NCBI RefSeq assembly: GCF_004785955.1
Contig: NZ_SJER01000001.1
Span: 1,302,001-1,366,000 of the forward strand
From: Halostella litorea
GTDB taxonomy: Archaea; Halobacteriota; Halobacteria; Halobacteriales; Natronoarchaeaceae
Direction: 5' to 3'
DNA: 64,000 nt
Below, in pieces: positions 22,407 through 31,146 of the stretch (the stretch's first letter is position 1; the number at the start of each line of letters is the position of its first letter). Both the position numbers and the translations under genes were made by a program. Under the pieces are notes generated by a model, which ran no database searches, was not told where the DNA came from, and worked only from the letters and a program-made list of their open reading frames with translations.

Positions 22407-23888
22407 ATGACCGAGGGGAGCTCCGGCGACGTGGTGCGTCGCGACCGCTTCAGCGGCGGCCCCGCCCGCGAGTTCCTCTCCTCGCTCGACGCGGACCGGC
22501 GCATCTTCGAGGCGGACCTTGCGGTCGACCGCGCGCACGTGACGATGCTCGCCGAGCAGGGCATCGTCGAGGACGCGGTGGCCGGCGAGATACTCGCCGC
22601 GCTGGACGACGTCGAGGCGGCGGGCCACGGCGCGCTCCCCGACGGCGAGGACGTCCACGCCGCCATCGAGACGGCGGTGATCGAGCGCGTCGGCGACGAG
22701 GGCGGGAAGATGCACACCGCCCGCTCGCGCAACGACGAGGTGGCGACCTGCATCCGCTACCGCCTGCGCGAGGACCTGCTGGACGCCGCCGAGGCGACGC
22801 TGGGGCTGCGCGAGGCGCTGACGGAGGCGGCCGCGGCACACGACGCGACGGTGATGCCCGGCTACACGCACCTCCAGCCCGCCCAGCCGACGACGGTGGC
22901 CCACTGGCTGCTGTCCTACGAGTCCGCGGTCGCCCGCGACACCGAGCGCCTGCTCGACGCGTATGACCGGACGAACCGCTCGCCGCTGGGCGCGGCGGCA
23001 TTCGCGGGCACCCCCTTCGACGTGGACCGCGAGCGGACCGCCGACCTGCTCGGCTTCGAGACGGTCGTCGGCAACTCGATGGACGCCAGTTCGGCCCGGG
23101 ACTTCCTGCTGGAGGCGACGACGGCGCTGGCCAACCACGCAACGACGCTGTCGGGGCTGGCGGAGGACCTGGTGCTGTTCGCGAACAGGGGGTACGTCGA
23201 CCTGCACGACGACTACGCCTCGACGTCGTCGATCATGCCCCAGAAGAAAAACCCCGACACGCTGGAGCTGGTCCGCGCGACCGCGGGCGACGCAGCGAGC
23301 GGGGTCAACGGCCTGCTGACGACGCTGAAGGGCCTGCCCCGTGCGTACAACCGCGACCTGCAGCGCGCGACGCCCCACGCCTGGGTGACGGTCGACACCG
23401 TCGTCGAGGCGGCCGACGTCGCCGCGGGCGCGGTCGCCACCGCCGAGTGGGAGGCCGACGCGCTCGCCGCCGCGGCGGGCGAGGGGTTCTCGACGGCCAC
23501 CGGCGTCGCGGACCTGCTGGCGATGCACGGGCTGCCGTTCCGCTCGGCCCACGAGATGGTCGCCGCGGCGGCCGAGCGCATGGAGGGACGCAGTGCCGAG
23601 GAGTCGGCCGAGGCGGACTACGACGCGCTGGACGCGGCGGCCCGCGAGGTGCTCGGCGACCCGCTGTCGGCGTACGTCGACCGCGAGGACGTGCTGGCCG
23701 CGCTGGACCCCGCCGAGAGCGTGGAGAGCCGCGACTCGGCGGGCGGCCCCGCGGCCGACGCCGTCGCGGCCCAGATCGGCGAGGCCGAGACGGCGCTGGC
23801 GGTCCACGGCGAGGCCGTCGAGACGGAGCGCGACCTGCTCGCGGACGCCGCGGAGACGCTCCGCGCGGAGGTGGCGTCGTATGACTGA
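22407..23888 (+). CDS. argH: Argininosuccinate lyase
   Basis: A 493-residue fumarase/aspartase-superfamily enzyme that splits argininosuccinate to arginine and fumarate. The superfamily signature SSIMPQKKNPD lies near residues 273-283. The N-terminal HTARSRNDEVAT segment and GYTHLQPAQPTT are typical. It is translated right after argG. A strong GC hairpin follows the stop, and lysW has its own promoter, so argGH and lysW-argF appear to be separate transcription units that may still read through. Confidence 0.97.
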   Translation: MTEGSSGDVVRRDRFSGGPAREFLSSLDADRRIFEADLAVDRAHVTMLAEQGIVEDAVAGEILAALDDVEAAGHGALPDGEDVHAAIETAVIERVGDEGGKMHTARSRNDEVATCIRYRLREDLLDAAEATLGLREALTEAAAAHDATVMPGYTHLQPAQPTTVAHWLLSYESAVARDTERLLDAYDRTNRSPLGAAAFAGTPFDVDRERTADLLGFETVVGNSMDASSARDFLLEATTALANHATTLSGLAEDLVLFANRGYVDLHDDYASTSSIMPQKKNPDTLELVRATAGDAASGVNGLLTTLKGLPRAYNRDLQRATPHAWVTVDTVVEAADVAAGAVATAEWEADALAAAAGEGFSTATGVADLLAMHGLPFRSAHEMVAAAAERMEGRSAEESAEADYDALDAAAREVLGDPLSAYVDREDVLAALDPAESVESRDSAGGPAADAVAAQIGEAETALAVHGEAVETERDLLADAAETLRAEVASYD

Positions 23889-23903
23889 GCGCCGTCCCGG
23901 GGG

Positions 23904-23926
23904 GCGGCGGGCGACCGGCCCGCCGC
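23904..23926 (+). terminator. GC-rich hairpin after argH
   Basis: GCGGCGGGC (23904-23912), loop GACCG, GCCCGCCGC (23918-23926): a perfect 9-bp stem 16 nt past the argH stop. It has no following T run, so terminator function is only possible. Confidence 0.4.
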
Positions 23927-24057
23927 TGCCGCCGTCCCCGCGAGGGGACGAATAACACATTCCGAATCTGATATTGGAACACGAAACTCGGTTTTGAACG
24001 CTCCTACCTCCATTAGAGGTGGCTGCAGATTACTTAATTTTTCTGGTAAGTTCGAAG

Positions 24058-24066
24058 GGTTTAAGG
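24058..24066 (+). promoter_or_regulatory. TATA box of the lysW-argX-argCBDEF unit
   Basis: GGTTTAAGG is centred about 31 nt before the lysW ATG at 24093, downstream of an AT-rich region (24030-24055). Confidence 0.5.
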
Positions 24067-24092
24067 TGTCTCCACGACGAGTAAGGGGTACA

Positions 24093-24257
24093 ATGGCGGA
24101 ATGCGTTGAGTGTGGGGCCGACGTCGCCCTGCACGACGACCTCGAAGCGGGAGAGATACTCGACTGTACAACCTGCGGCGCTGAGCTCGAAGTCACCGAC
24201 ACGAACCCGCCGGTCCTCGAGAAGGCCCCCGAGCTGGAAGAGGACTGGGGGGAGTAA
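24093..24257 (+). CDS. lysW: LysW amino-group carrier protein
   Basis: A 54-residue acidic carrier. The zinc-ribbon cysteines are C4, C7, C25 and C28. The C-terminus EDWGE (residues 50-54) is the conserved tail whose terminal glutamate gamma-carboxyl is joined to the amino group of glutamate. It shields the amino group and presents intermediates to ArgX, ArgB, ArgC, ArgD and ArgE through electrostatic contacts. The TATA box at about 24058-24066 drives it. Its stop is one base before a GTG opening a 24-residue minicistron that ends on argX. Confidence 0.95.
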   Translation: MAECVECGADVALHDDLEAGEILDCTTCGAELEVTDTNPPVLEKAPELEEDWGE

Positions 24258-24258
24258 G

Positions 24259-24333
24259 GTGACGCCGGAGCGGACAACCACGCAGCGAGCGCACGACGCG
24301 ACGCGGACGAACGCCACCCAGACAGGACAATGA
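24259..24333 (+). CDS. Putative 24-residue bridging minicistron, lysW to argX
   Basis: A GTG at 24259 lies one base after the lysW TAA. The frame stays open for 24 codons (start VTPERTTTQRAHD, rich in Thr and Arg) and its TGA at 24331-24333 overlaps the argX ATG (ATGA). This would carry ribosomes from lysW to argX by termination-reinitiation. No protein family is recognised. It could be chance, since argX begins ATGA anyway, but the exact abutment at both ends is notable. Confidence 0.4.
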   Translation: MTPERTTTQRAHDATRTNATQTGQ

Positions 24334-25199
24334 AGGTCGGCATGCTGTACTCCCGGATCCGCAAGGACGAGAAGCTCCTGCTGTCGGAGCTTCGCGACCG
24401 GGGCCACGACGTGACGAAGATAGACGTCCGGAAACAGCGGTTCAACATCGAGGACGCCCCGCCGGCGTTCGAGGGCCTCGACGTTGTGCTGGACCGCTGT
24501 CTGGCGACGAGCCGGAGCCTCTACGCCACGCAGTTCTGCGAGGCGTACGACGTGCCGGTCGTCAACTCCCCGGACACCGCGGAGGTGTGTGCGGACAAGG
24601 TGAAAAACAGCCTCGCGCTCACCCGCGCGGACATCCCCACGCCGAACACGGACGTGGCGTTCACCAAGGACGCCGCGATGGAGATAATCGAGGACTTCGG
24701 CTACCCCTGCGTCCTCAAGCCGGTGATCGGCTCCTGGGGCCGCCTGATGGCGAAGATCGACTCGAAGAGCGCCGCCGAGGCCATCCTCGAACACAAGGCG
24801 ACGCTGGGCCACTACGAGCACAAGGTGTTCTACGTCCAGGAGTTCGTCGAGAAGCCGGGCCGGGACATCCGCGTGCTGGCGACCGACGGCGAGCCCGTCG
24901 CCGCGATGGTCCGCTCGTCGGACCACTGGCTCACCAACGCCGCACAGGGCGCCGAAACCGCGGAGTTCGAACTCGACGACGAGGCCAGGGAACTCGTCGA
25001 GCGCGCGAGCGACGCCGTCGGCGGCGGCCTGCTCGGCGTCGACCTGATGGAGACGGGTGACAGCTACACCGTCCACGAGGTGAACCACACCGTCGAGTTC
25101 AAGGCGCTGAACGACACGACGGATATCGACGTGCCCGCCGCCGTCGTCGACTGGCTGGAGGCGACCGCCGCGGAGAAGAAAGAGGTGACCGCGCAGTGA
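24330..25199 (+). CDS. argX: Glutamate-LysW ligase, ArgX
   Basis: A 289-residue ATP-grasp enzyme of the LysX/ArgX/RimK group that attaches glutamate to the LysW C-terminus, the first committed step of LysW-type ornithine synthesis. Visible features: N-terminal KVGMLYSRIRKDEK, the ATP-grasp lysine in PCVLKPVIGSWGR (near residue 130), and a metal-binding end VHEVNHTVEFKA. Because the cluster ends in argF and contains argG and argH, arginine rather than lysine is the product. Start overlaps the minicistron stop; stop overlaps argC (GTGA). Confidence 0.95.
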   Translation: MKVGMLYSRIRKDEKLLLSELRDRGHDVTKIDVRKQRFNIEDAPPAFEGLDVVLDRCLATSRSLYATQFCEAYDVPVVNSPDTAEVCADKVKNSLALTRADIPTPNTDVAFTKDAAMEIIEDFGYPCVLKPVIGSWGRLMAKIDSKSAAEAILEHKATLGHYEHKVFYVQEFVEKPGRDIRVLATDGEPVAAMVRSSDHWLTNAAQGAETAEFELDDEARELVERASDAVGGGLLGVDLMETGDSYTVHEVNHTVEFKALNDTTDIDVPAAVVDWLEATAAEKKEVTAQ

Positions 25200-26233
25200 C
25201 GCTCTCGGCGACGGTCGTCGGCGGGAGCGGCTTCACCGGCGGGGAACTGCTGCGGCTGCTCGTCGGCCACCCGGAGTTCGAGGTGGCCCAGGCGACCAGC
25301 CGGAGCTACGACGGCAAGAGCGTTGGCTCGGTCCACCCGAACCTGCGGGGGACCGACCTGCGCTTCTCGGACCCCGCGGACCTGGAGAGCGTCGACGTCC
25401 TGTTCGCCGCGACGCCCCACGGCGTCTCGATGGAGCGGATCGACGCGTTCCGCGACGCCGCCGACACCGTGGTCGACCTCTCGGCGGACTTCCGGCTGGA
25501 CTCCGAGGCGGCGTACGACGAGTGGTACGACGGCCACAGCCGGCCGGAACTGCTCGACGAGGCCGAGTACGCGCTCCCGGAGATCAACCGCGAGAACCTC
25601 GCGGGCGCGGACCTGATCGCCTCCGGCGGCTGCAACGCCACGGCGACGATCCTCGGCCTCTACCCGCTGTTCGCCGACGGCGTCCTCTCGGGCGACGAGC
25701 AGGTCGTCGTCGACGTGAAGGTCGGCTCCTCGGAGGGCGGCGCGGGCGGCGGCGAGGCGTCGTCGCACCCGGAGCGCTCGGGCGTCGTCCGCCCGTACGC
25801 GCCCACCGGCCACCGCCACGAGGCCGAGATAGAGCGGTTCCTCGGCACCTCCGTCTCCTTCACCTGCCACGCGGTGGACATGATCCGCGGCGCGTCCGCG
25901 ACCTGCCACGTGTTCCCGGACGGCCCCGTCTCGAAGGGCGACCTCTGGGGCGCGTACCGTGGGACCTACGAGGACGAACCGTTCGTCCGCATGGCGGCCG
26001 GCGGCTCCGGCGTGTACCGCTACCCCGAGCCGAAGGCCGTCGCCGGGACGAACCACGCCGAGGTCGGCTTCGAACTGGACCCCTCGAACAAGCGCCTCGT
26101 CGTCTTCTCGGCCATCGACAACATGATGAAGGGGTCGGCGGGCCAGGCCGTCCACGCGGCCAACGTCGCGCTCGGCTTCGAGGAGACGGCGGGCCTGGAG
26201 TTCCAGGGGCTCCACCCCGTCGGCGCACCGTGA
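25196..26233 (+). CDS. argC: LysW-gamma-glutamyl-phosphate reductase (ArgC/LysY)
   Basis: A 345-residue NADPH-dependent semialdehyde dehydrogenase. The N-terminal Rossmann loop VVGGSGFTGGELLRLL is clear. The catalytic cysteine lies in SGGCNATATILGL (near residue 145), and a C-terminal histidine region follows. It reduces LysW-bound glutamyl phosphate to the semialdehyde. GTG start overlaps the argX stop. Its own TGA overlaps a GTG that opens the minicistron leading to argB. Confidence 0.95.
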   Translation: MTLSATVVGGSGFTGGELLRLLVGHPEFEVAQATSRSYDGKSVGSVHPNLRGTDLRFSDPADLESVDVLFAATPHGVSMERIDAFRDAADTVVDLSADFRLDSEAAYDEWYDGHSRPELLDEAEYALPEINRENLAGADLIASGGCNATATILGLYPLFADGVLSGDEQVVVDVKVGSSEGGAGGGEASSHPERSGVVRPYAPTGHRHEAEIERFLGTSVSFTCHAVDMIRGASATCHVFPDGPVSKGDLWGAYRGTYEDEPFVRMAAGGSGVYRYPEPKAVAGTNHAEVGFELDPSNKRLVVFSAIDNMMKGSAGQAVHAANVALGFEETAGLEFQGLHPVGAP

Positions 26234-26283
26234 CCCGATTTTCGACGATGCAGACAGACACCGAGTTTTCAGTACCACAATGA
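26230..26283 (+). CDS. Putative 17-residue bridging minicistron, argC to argB
   Basis: A GTG at 26230 overlaps the argC stop (GTGA). The frame is open for 17 codons (VTRFSTMQTDTEFSVPQ) and its TGA overlaps the argB ATG (ATGA, 26280-26283). It therefore fills the only gap in the argX-argF chain with stop-start overlaps at both ends. A role in translational coupling is inferred. The peptide itself has no recognisable family. Confidence 0.42.
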   Translation: MTRFSTMQTDTEFSVPQ

Positions 26284-27134
26284 CAGTAGTAGTCAAGATC
26301 GGCGGCGCGCGCGCCGTCGACCCGGAAGGCGCACTGGCGGACGTGGCCCACCTGACGGCCAACGGCGAGGACGTGGTCGTCGTCCACGGCGGGTCGACGG
26401 CCGTCGACGAGACGCTGGAGCAGTTGGGCGAGGAACCGGAGTACGTCGAGACGCCGGGCGGCGTCGTCGGGCGGTTCACCGACGAGCGGACGATGGAGGT
26501 GTTCGAGATGGTGCTGCCCGGCAAGCTAAACACCGACCTCGTCGCCGCGCTCCAGGCGGAGGGCGTCGACGCACTCGGCCTGTCGGGCGTCGACGGCAAA
26601 CTGCTCACCGGACCGCGGAAGTCCGCGGTCCGGGTCGTCGAGGACGGCAAGAAGAAGATCCGGCGCGGCGACCACTCCGGCAAGGTCGAGGACGTGAACG
26701 CGGACCTGCTGGAGACGCTGCTCGGCGACGGCTACACGCCGGTCGTCACCGTCCCGATGCTCGCGCCGGAGGACGGCAGCACGCCCGTCAACGCCGACGC
26801 GGACCGCGCGGCGGCCGCCGTCGCGGGCGCGCTCGGCGCGGACCTGGTCGTCCTCACCGACGTCGCCGGCGTGTACGAGGACCCCGACGACGAGTCGACG
26901 CTGATCGACGCGGCGTCGACGCCCGCCGAGTTCGAGCGCGTCGAGGACGCCGCGGAGGGGTTCATGACGAAGAAGGTGATGGCGGCGACCGAGGCCCTGG
27001 AGGGCGGCGCGGCGTCGGTCACCGTCGCGGACGCGAACGTCAACGACCCCATCGTCGCCGCGCTGGACGGGCACGGGACGACGATCACGCCCGGCGCGGT
27101 CGGCGCTGCGGTCGACGGGGGTGTCGACGGATGA
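26280..27134 (+). CDS. argB: LysW-gamma-glutamate kinase (ArgB/LysZ)
   Basis: A 284-residue amino-acid kinase. VVKIGGARAVDPEG forms the N-terminal phosphate loop, VVHGGSTAVDETLEQLG the substrate loop, and LVVLTDVAGVYEDPDD the nucleotide segment. It phosphorylates LysW-glutamate. The stop overlaps argD (ATGA). The length is typical of the LysZ-type enzyme. Confidence 0.95.
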   Translation: MTVVVKIGGARAVDPEGALADVAHLTANGEDVVVVHGGSTAVDETLEQLGEEPEYVETPGGVVGRFTDERTMEVFEMVLPGKLNTDLVAALQAEGVDALGLSGVDGKLLTGPRKSAVRVVEDGKKKIRRGDHSGKVEDVNADLLETLLGDGYTPVVTVPMLAPEDGSTPVNADADRAAAAVAGALGADLVVLTDVAGVYEDPDDESTLIDAASTPAEFERVEDAAEGFMTKKVMAATEALEGGAASVTVADANVNDPIVAALDGHGTTITPGAVGAAVDGGVDG

Positions 27135-28258
27135 GCGGCTTCGTCTTCTCCGAGAAACCGATCCGGATCGAGCGCGGCGACGGCCCGTACCTCTACGACG
27201 ACGACGGCAACGAGTTCCTCGACATGGGCGCGTCGTACGCCTGCGTCCCGCTGGGCCACGGCCACCCCGCGGTGACCGACGCCGTGGTCGAGCAGGTCGA
27301 GAAGCTCACCTTCGTGCAGGCGTCCTACCCCAACGCCGCGCGCACGGCGCTGTACGAGCGCCTCGCGGGGACCGCACCGGACCCCATCGACAAGGTGTGG
27401 CTCTGCAATTCCGGTACCGAGGCCAACGAAGCCGCGCTGAAGTTCGCCCGCGCCGCGACGGGGAACTCGAAGCTCGTCGCGACGATGCAGGGCTTCCACG
27501 GCCGCACGATGGGGTCGCTCGCGACGACCTGGAAGAGCAAGTACAAGGAGCCCTACGAGCCGCTGGCCGGCGACGTGGAGTTCGTCCCCTACGACGACGC
27601 CGAGGCGCTCGCCGAGGCCGTCGACGGGGACACCGCGGGCGTCATCGTCGAACCGGTACAGGGCGAGGGCGGGATCAACCCCGCCTCGACCGAGTACCTG
27701 CGTGCGGCCCGCGAGGTCACCGAGGACGTCGGCGCGGCGCTGATCTTCGACGAGGTCCAGACCGGGATGGGCCGCACCGGCGCGCTGTGGAACTGCCAGC
27801 GGGCGGGGGTCACCCCCGACATGATCACCGCCGCGAAGGGGCTGGCGAACGGCCTGCCGATGGGCGCGACGCTGTGTCGCGACTGGATCGCGGAGGACTA
27901 CGGCTCGCACGCCTCGACGTTCTCGGGCGGTCCCGTCGTCTCCGCGGCGGCGGGCGCGACGGTCGACGCCATCGTCGAGGACGGCGTGGCCGACGACGCC
28001 GCGGCGACCGGCGAGTACCTGCAGGCCGAACTGGAGGCCGCGCTCGGCGACGACGTGCGCGAGGTCCGCGGCGAGGGACTGCTGGTCGGCGTCGAGGTCG
28101 GCCGCGGCGCGAACCGCGCGCTGAAGGAACTGGCGATGAACCACGGCGTGCTCGCGCTCCCGGCCGGCCGGACCGTCGTCCGCCTGCTCCCGCCGCTGAC
28201 GATAGACGAATCCCACGTCGACGAGGTGGTCGACGCGATGGAGGCCGTCGTCACATGA
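27131..28258 (+). CDS. argD: LysW-gamma-semialdehyde aminotransferase (ArgD/LysJ)
   Basis: A 375-residue PLP class III aminotransferase. CNSGTEANEAALKFAR binds the phosphate of PLP, LIFDEVQTGMGRTG holds the PLP aspartate, and the catalytic lysine is in ITAAKGLANGLPMGA. It converts LysW-bound glutamate semialdehyde to LysW-ornithine. Start and stop both overlap neighbours by 4 nt (ATGA). Confidence 0.96.
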   Translation: MSGFVFSEKPIRIERGDGPYLYDDDGNEFLDMGASYACVPLGHGHPAVTDAVVEQVEKLTFVQASYPNAARTALYERLAGTAPDPIDKVWLCNSGTEANEAALKFARAATGNSKLVATMQGFHGRTMGSLATTWKSKYKEPYEPLAGDVEFVPYDDAEALAEAVDGDTAGVIVEPVQGEGGINPASTEYLRAAREVTEDVGAALIFDEVQTGMGRTGALWNCQRAGVTPDMITAAKGLANGLPMGATLCRDWIAEDYGSHASTFSGGPVVSAAAGATVDAIVEDGVADDAAATGEYLQAELEAALGDDVREVRGEGLLVGVEVGRGANRALKELAMNHGVLALPAGRTVVRLLPPLTIDESHVDEVVDAMEAVVT

Positions 28259-29298
28259 GCGCAAGCGCCGCCGTCACCGACGAGGAGGCCCGCGACCTGC
28301 TCGTCGACCTCGTGTCGACCCCCTCCCCCACCGGCGAGGAGGCCGCGGCCGCCGAGCGCCTCGTCGAGTTCTTCGAGGCCCGCGGCCGCGACGCGTGGCT
28401 CGACGACGTCGGCAACGTCCGCGCGCCGGCCGACGACGCCGTCCTGCTGACCTCCCACGTCGACACCGTGCCCGGCGAGATACCCGTCGAAGTGGACGAC
28501 GACGGCAACCTGTGGGGCCGCGGCTCCGTCGACGCCACCGGCCCGCTCGCGGCGATGGCCGCCGCGGCGGTGCGGACGGGCGTCTCCTTCGTCGGCGTCG
28601 TCGGCGAGGAGACCGACTCGCGGGGGGCGCGCCACCTCGTCGACGACCGGGACGCGCCCGACGCCGTCGTCAACGGTGAGCCGAGCGGCTGGGACGGCAT
28701 CACGCTCGGCTACCGCGGCTTCCTCGCGGGCACCTACGTCGCCACCAGCGAGTCCGGCCACACCTCCCGGCCCGAGCCGAACGCGATCCAGGACGGGATC
28801 CGCTGGTGGTCCCGCGTCGAGGACGCGTTCGAACCGGACGAGTGGGAGCCGGTGTTCGAACAGGTGACCACGAAGCCCGTCTCGTTCGACGGCGGCTTCA
28901 CCGCCGACGGCCTCTCCGTCGAGGCGACGATGGACGTCCAGCTGCGGATCCCGCCCGAGCGGACCGCCGCGGCCGTCCGGGAGATCGCCGACGGCGAACT
29001 GGAGTCGGGCACCGTCACCTGGGAGGAGCCGATCCCCCCGGTGATGGAGAACCCCCGGAACGCGGTCGCCCGCGCCTTCCGGGCGGCGATCCGCGCCGAG
29101 GACGGCGACCCCCGCCTGCTCCGCAAGACCGGCACCAGCGACATGAACCTCTACGCGCGGGCCTGGGACTGCCCGATGGCGACCTACGGCCCGGGCGATT
29201 CGGACCTGGACCACGCGCCGAACGAACACCTGCCGCTCGACGAGTTCGACCGCTCCATCGCGGTCCTCGAACGCGTCGCCGACCGCCTCAAACCATGA
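28255..29298 (+). CDS. argE: LysW-ornithine hydrolase (ArgE/LysK)
   Basis: A 347-residue M20-family metallo-hydrolase that releases ornithine from LysW. Metal-site motifs are SHVDTVPG (His/Asp), VVGEETDSRGARH (Glu pair) and the C-terminal HAPNEHLPLDEF. The dimerisation domain lies between. Overlaps argD and argF by 4 nt each. Confidence 0.94.
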   Translation: MSASAAVTDEEARDLLVDLVSTPSPTGEEAAAAERLVEFFEARGRDAWLDDVGNVRAPADDAVLLTSHVDTVPGEIPVEVDDDGNLWGRGSVDATGPLAAMAAAAVRTGVSFVGVVGEETDSRGARHLVDDRDAPDAVVNGEPSGWDGITLGYRGFLAGTYVATSESGHTSRPEPNAIQDGIRWWSRVEDAFEPDEWEPVFEQVTTKPVSFDGGFTADGLSVEATMDVQLRIPPERTAAAVREIADGELESGTVTWEEPIPPVMENPRNAVARAFRAAIRAEDGDPRLLRKTGTSDMNLYARAWDCPMATYGPGDSDLDHAPNEHLPLDEFDRSIAVLERVADRLKP

Positions 29299-30206
29299 CC
29301 GAGAACTTCCTCGACGTCGACGACCTCTCCCCGGACGAACTGACCGCCGTCCTCGACAAGGGGGCGGCGTACAAGGAACTGCTCGCGGACGGCGAACCCC
29401 ACCGCGACCTGCCCGACCGGACGCTGGGGATGCTGTTCCAGAAGCCCTCGACGCGGACCCGCGTCTCCTTCGAGACGGGGATGACCCAGCTGGGCGGCCA
29501 CGCCGTGTTTCTCGGCGAGAACGACATCCAGCTCGGCCGCGGCGAGCCGCTGAAAGACACCGCGCGGGCGCTATCGGGGTACGTCGACGCCCTGATGGCC
29601 CGCGTGTTCAAGCACCGGAACGTCGAGGTGCTGGCCGAGTACGCCGACGTGCCCGTCGTCAACGGGCTGACCGACGACGCCCACCCCTGTCAGACGCTCG
29701 CGGACCTGCTGACGATCCGCGAGACGGAGGGCGGCTTCGACGACGTCTCCGCCGCCTGGGTCGGCGACGGCAACAACGTCGCCCAGTCGTTCGCGCTCGG
29801 CTGTGCGCTGACGGACGTCGACCTCACGGTCGCCACGCCGGAAGGGTACGGCGTCGACGACGACGTGGTCGAGCGCGCCCGCGACCTCGGCGGCGACCCG
29901 ACGGTGACACACGACCCCGTCGCGGCCGCCGAGGACGCCGACGTGATCTACACCGACGTGTGGATCAGCATGGGACAGGAGGACGAGCGCGACGTGCGGA
30001 TGAACGACTTCGAGGGGTTCCAAGTGTGCGATGACCTGCTCGACCACGCCGCGCCCGACGCGACGGTGCTGCACTGCCTGCCGGCCCACCGCGGCGAGGA
30101 GATAACCGACGCCGTCATCGAGAGCGACCGCTCGCTCGTCTGGCGGCAGGCGGAAAACCGGATGCACGCCCAGAAGGGGCTGCTCGCGTACCTGCTGGAC
30201 GCGTAG
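29295..30206 (+). CDS. argF: Ornithine carbamoyltransferase
   Basis: A 303-residue transcarbamoylase making citrulline from ornithine and carbamoyl phosphate. STRTRVSFE is the carbamoyl-phosphate site, HPCQTLADL the second phosphate loop, and HCLPAHRG the ornithine-side loop. It closes the arginine operon, whose product citrulline is used by ArgG and ArgH encoded at its start. Confidence 0.97.
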   Translation: MTENFLDVDDLSPDELTAVLDKGAAYKELLADGEPHRDLPDRTLGMLFQKPSTRTRVSFETGMTQLGGHAVFLGENDIQLGRGEPLKDTARALSGYVDALMARVFKHRNVEVLAEYADVPVVNGLTDDAHPCQTLADLLTIRETEGGFDDVSAAWVGDGNNVAQSFALGCALTDVDLTVATPEGYGVDDDVVERARDLGGDPTVTHDPVAAAEDADVIYTDVWISMGQEDERDVRMNDFEGFQVCDDLLDHAAPDATVLHCLPAHRGEEITDAVIESDRSLVWRQAENRMHAQKGLLAYLLDA

Positions 30207-30677
30207 CTACCGGACCGCCGCGGACAGCAGCGCCCCCGCGAGTCCGCCGTACACGACGTGGCCGACCAGCGGCATCACGCCGAGAAAGGGCACCTCGGGC
30301 GCGCCGGACAGGCCGACGCCGTTGAGCCACAGCGGCCACAGGAACACGATGTTCACAGCCCAGAGCGCGAGGCCGTACGCGACCCCGGCTCCGGCTCCTT
30401 TCAGCGGGTTGCGAACGGCCGTCCGGAGCGGTTCGCGGTCCACGACGAGGCCCAACAGCGCGCCGAACAGCGCGCTGTGGACGACGTGGGCGACCCACCC
30501 GACCGAGAGGCTCGGCTCGCCGAGCGTGTACATCGCGCCGATGGCGGTCATCCGTTGCAGCCGGAACTGGATGAGCAGGCCGAACGCGAGGCCCGCGACC
30601 ACCCCGGCGAGCGCCCCGTACAGGACGTAGGCGTTGCTCCGCTCGGTCCGCAGCCCCACTTCGTCGGTCGTGGCCAT
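30207..30677 (-). CDS. Hypothetical 4-TM membrane protein
   Basis: A 156-residue protein with hydrophobic segments at about residues 17-37, 57-78, 98-118 and 130-152. It starts with a short charged region MATTDEVGLRTERSN. It is convergent with argF, the two stops being adjacent with no spacer. ATG at 30677; a longer frame upstream reads as non-haloarchaeal basic sequence. The function is unknown. Confidence 0.72.
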   Translation of the reverse strand: MATTDEVGLRTERSNAYVLYGALAGVVAGLAFGLLIQFRLQRMTAIGAMYTLGEPSLSVGWVAHVVHSALFGALLGLVVDREPLRTAVRNPLKGAGAGVAYGLALWAVNIVFLWPLWLNGVGLSGAPEVPFLGVMPLVGHVVYGGLAGALLSAAVR

Positions 30678-30870
30678 AGTCGCCGCTCTCCCGCCGCCGG
30701 TAAAGTGTTGGGCCGCTGATGCGCGTCGCGCACACGTCCCCGCGGGAACGGTCGTCGTCGGGTCCGCGCGTCGCCCGCCGGCCATCGCGAAGCGGTTCGG
30801 CTCCTGCGTGGGCGTTCGACCGCGGCTACAAACACTCATACGCCTCGAATCCGATGCTCCGACAACGACG

Positions 30871-31113
30871 ATGCCCGACCCACTCCACGCGACCGCGGGC
30901 GAACTCGCTGCCGAGACGATCCTCGACGCGCTGGCCGACGGCCGGCGCGTCGTCGTCGAGACGGAGCTGCTCGGCTCCACCCACGAGGTGACGCTCCGCC
31001 ACGACGGCGAGACGTACTACTGCGACACGCCGACGACGCTCCACAAGCACGACAGCCGCGCGGAGATGCGCCAGTGCATCGAGAAGCGGGGGTACGCGGG
31101 TTCGCCGGAGTGA
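30871..31113 (+). CDS. Small conserved hypothetical protein, 80 residues
   Basis: An acidic soluble alpha/beta protein: one helix (LAAETILDALADG), then beta strands (RVVVETELLGSTHEVTLRHDGETYYCDTP), then a helix with MRQCIEKRGYA. It has two cysteines (C52 and C71 by count) but no zinc motif. It is followed 33 nt later by a wHTH gene with its own TATA-like element (CTTTAAC). No function is apparent. Confidence 0.68.
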   Translation: MPDPLHATAGELAAETILDALADGRRVVVETELLGSTHEVTLRHDGETYYCDTPTTLHKHDSRAEMRQCIEKRGYAGSPE

Positions 31114-31146
31114 GGCTTTAACCGCCGGCCGCCCGAACGGGGCGGC

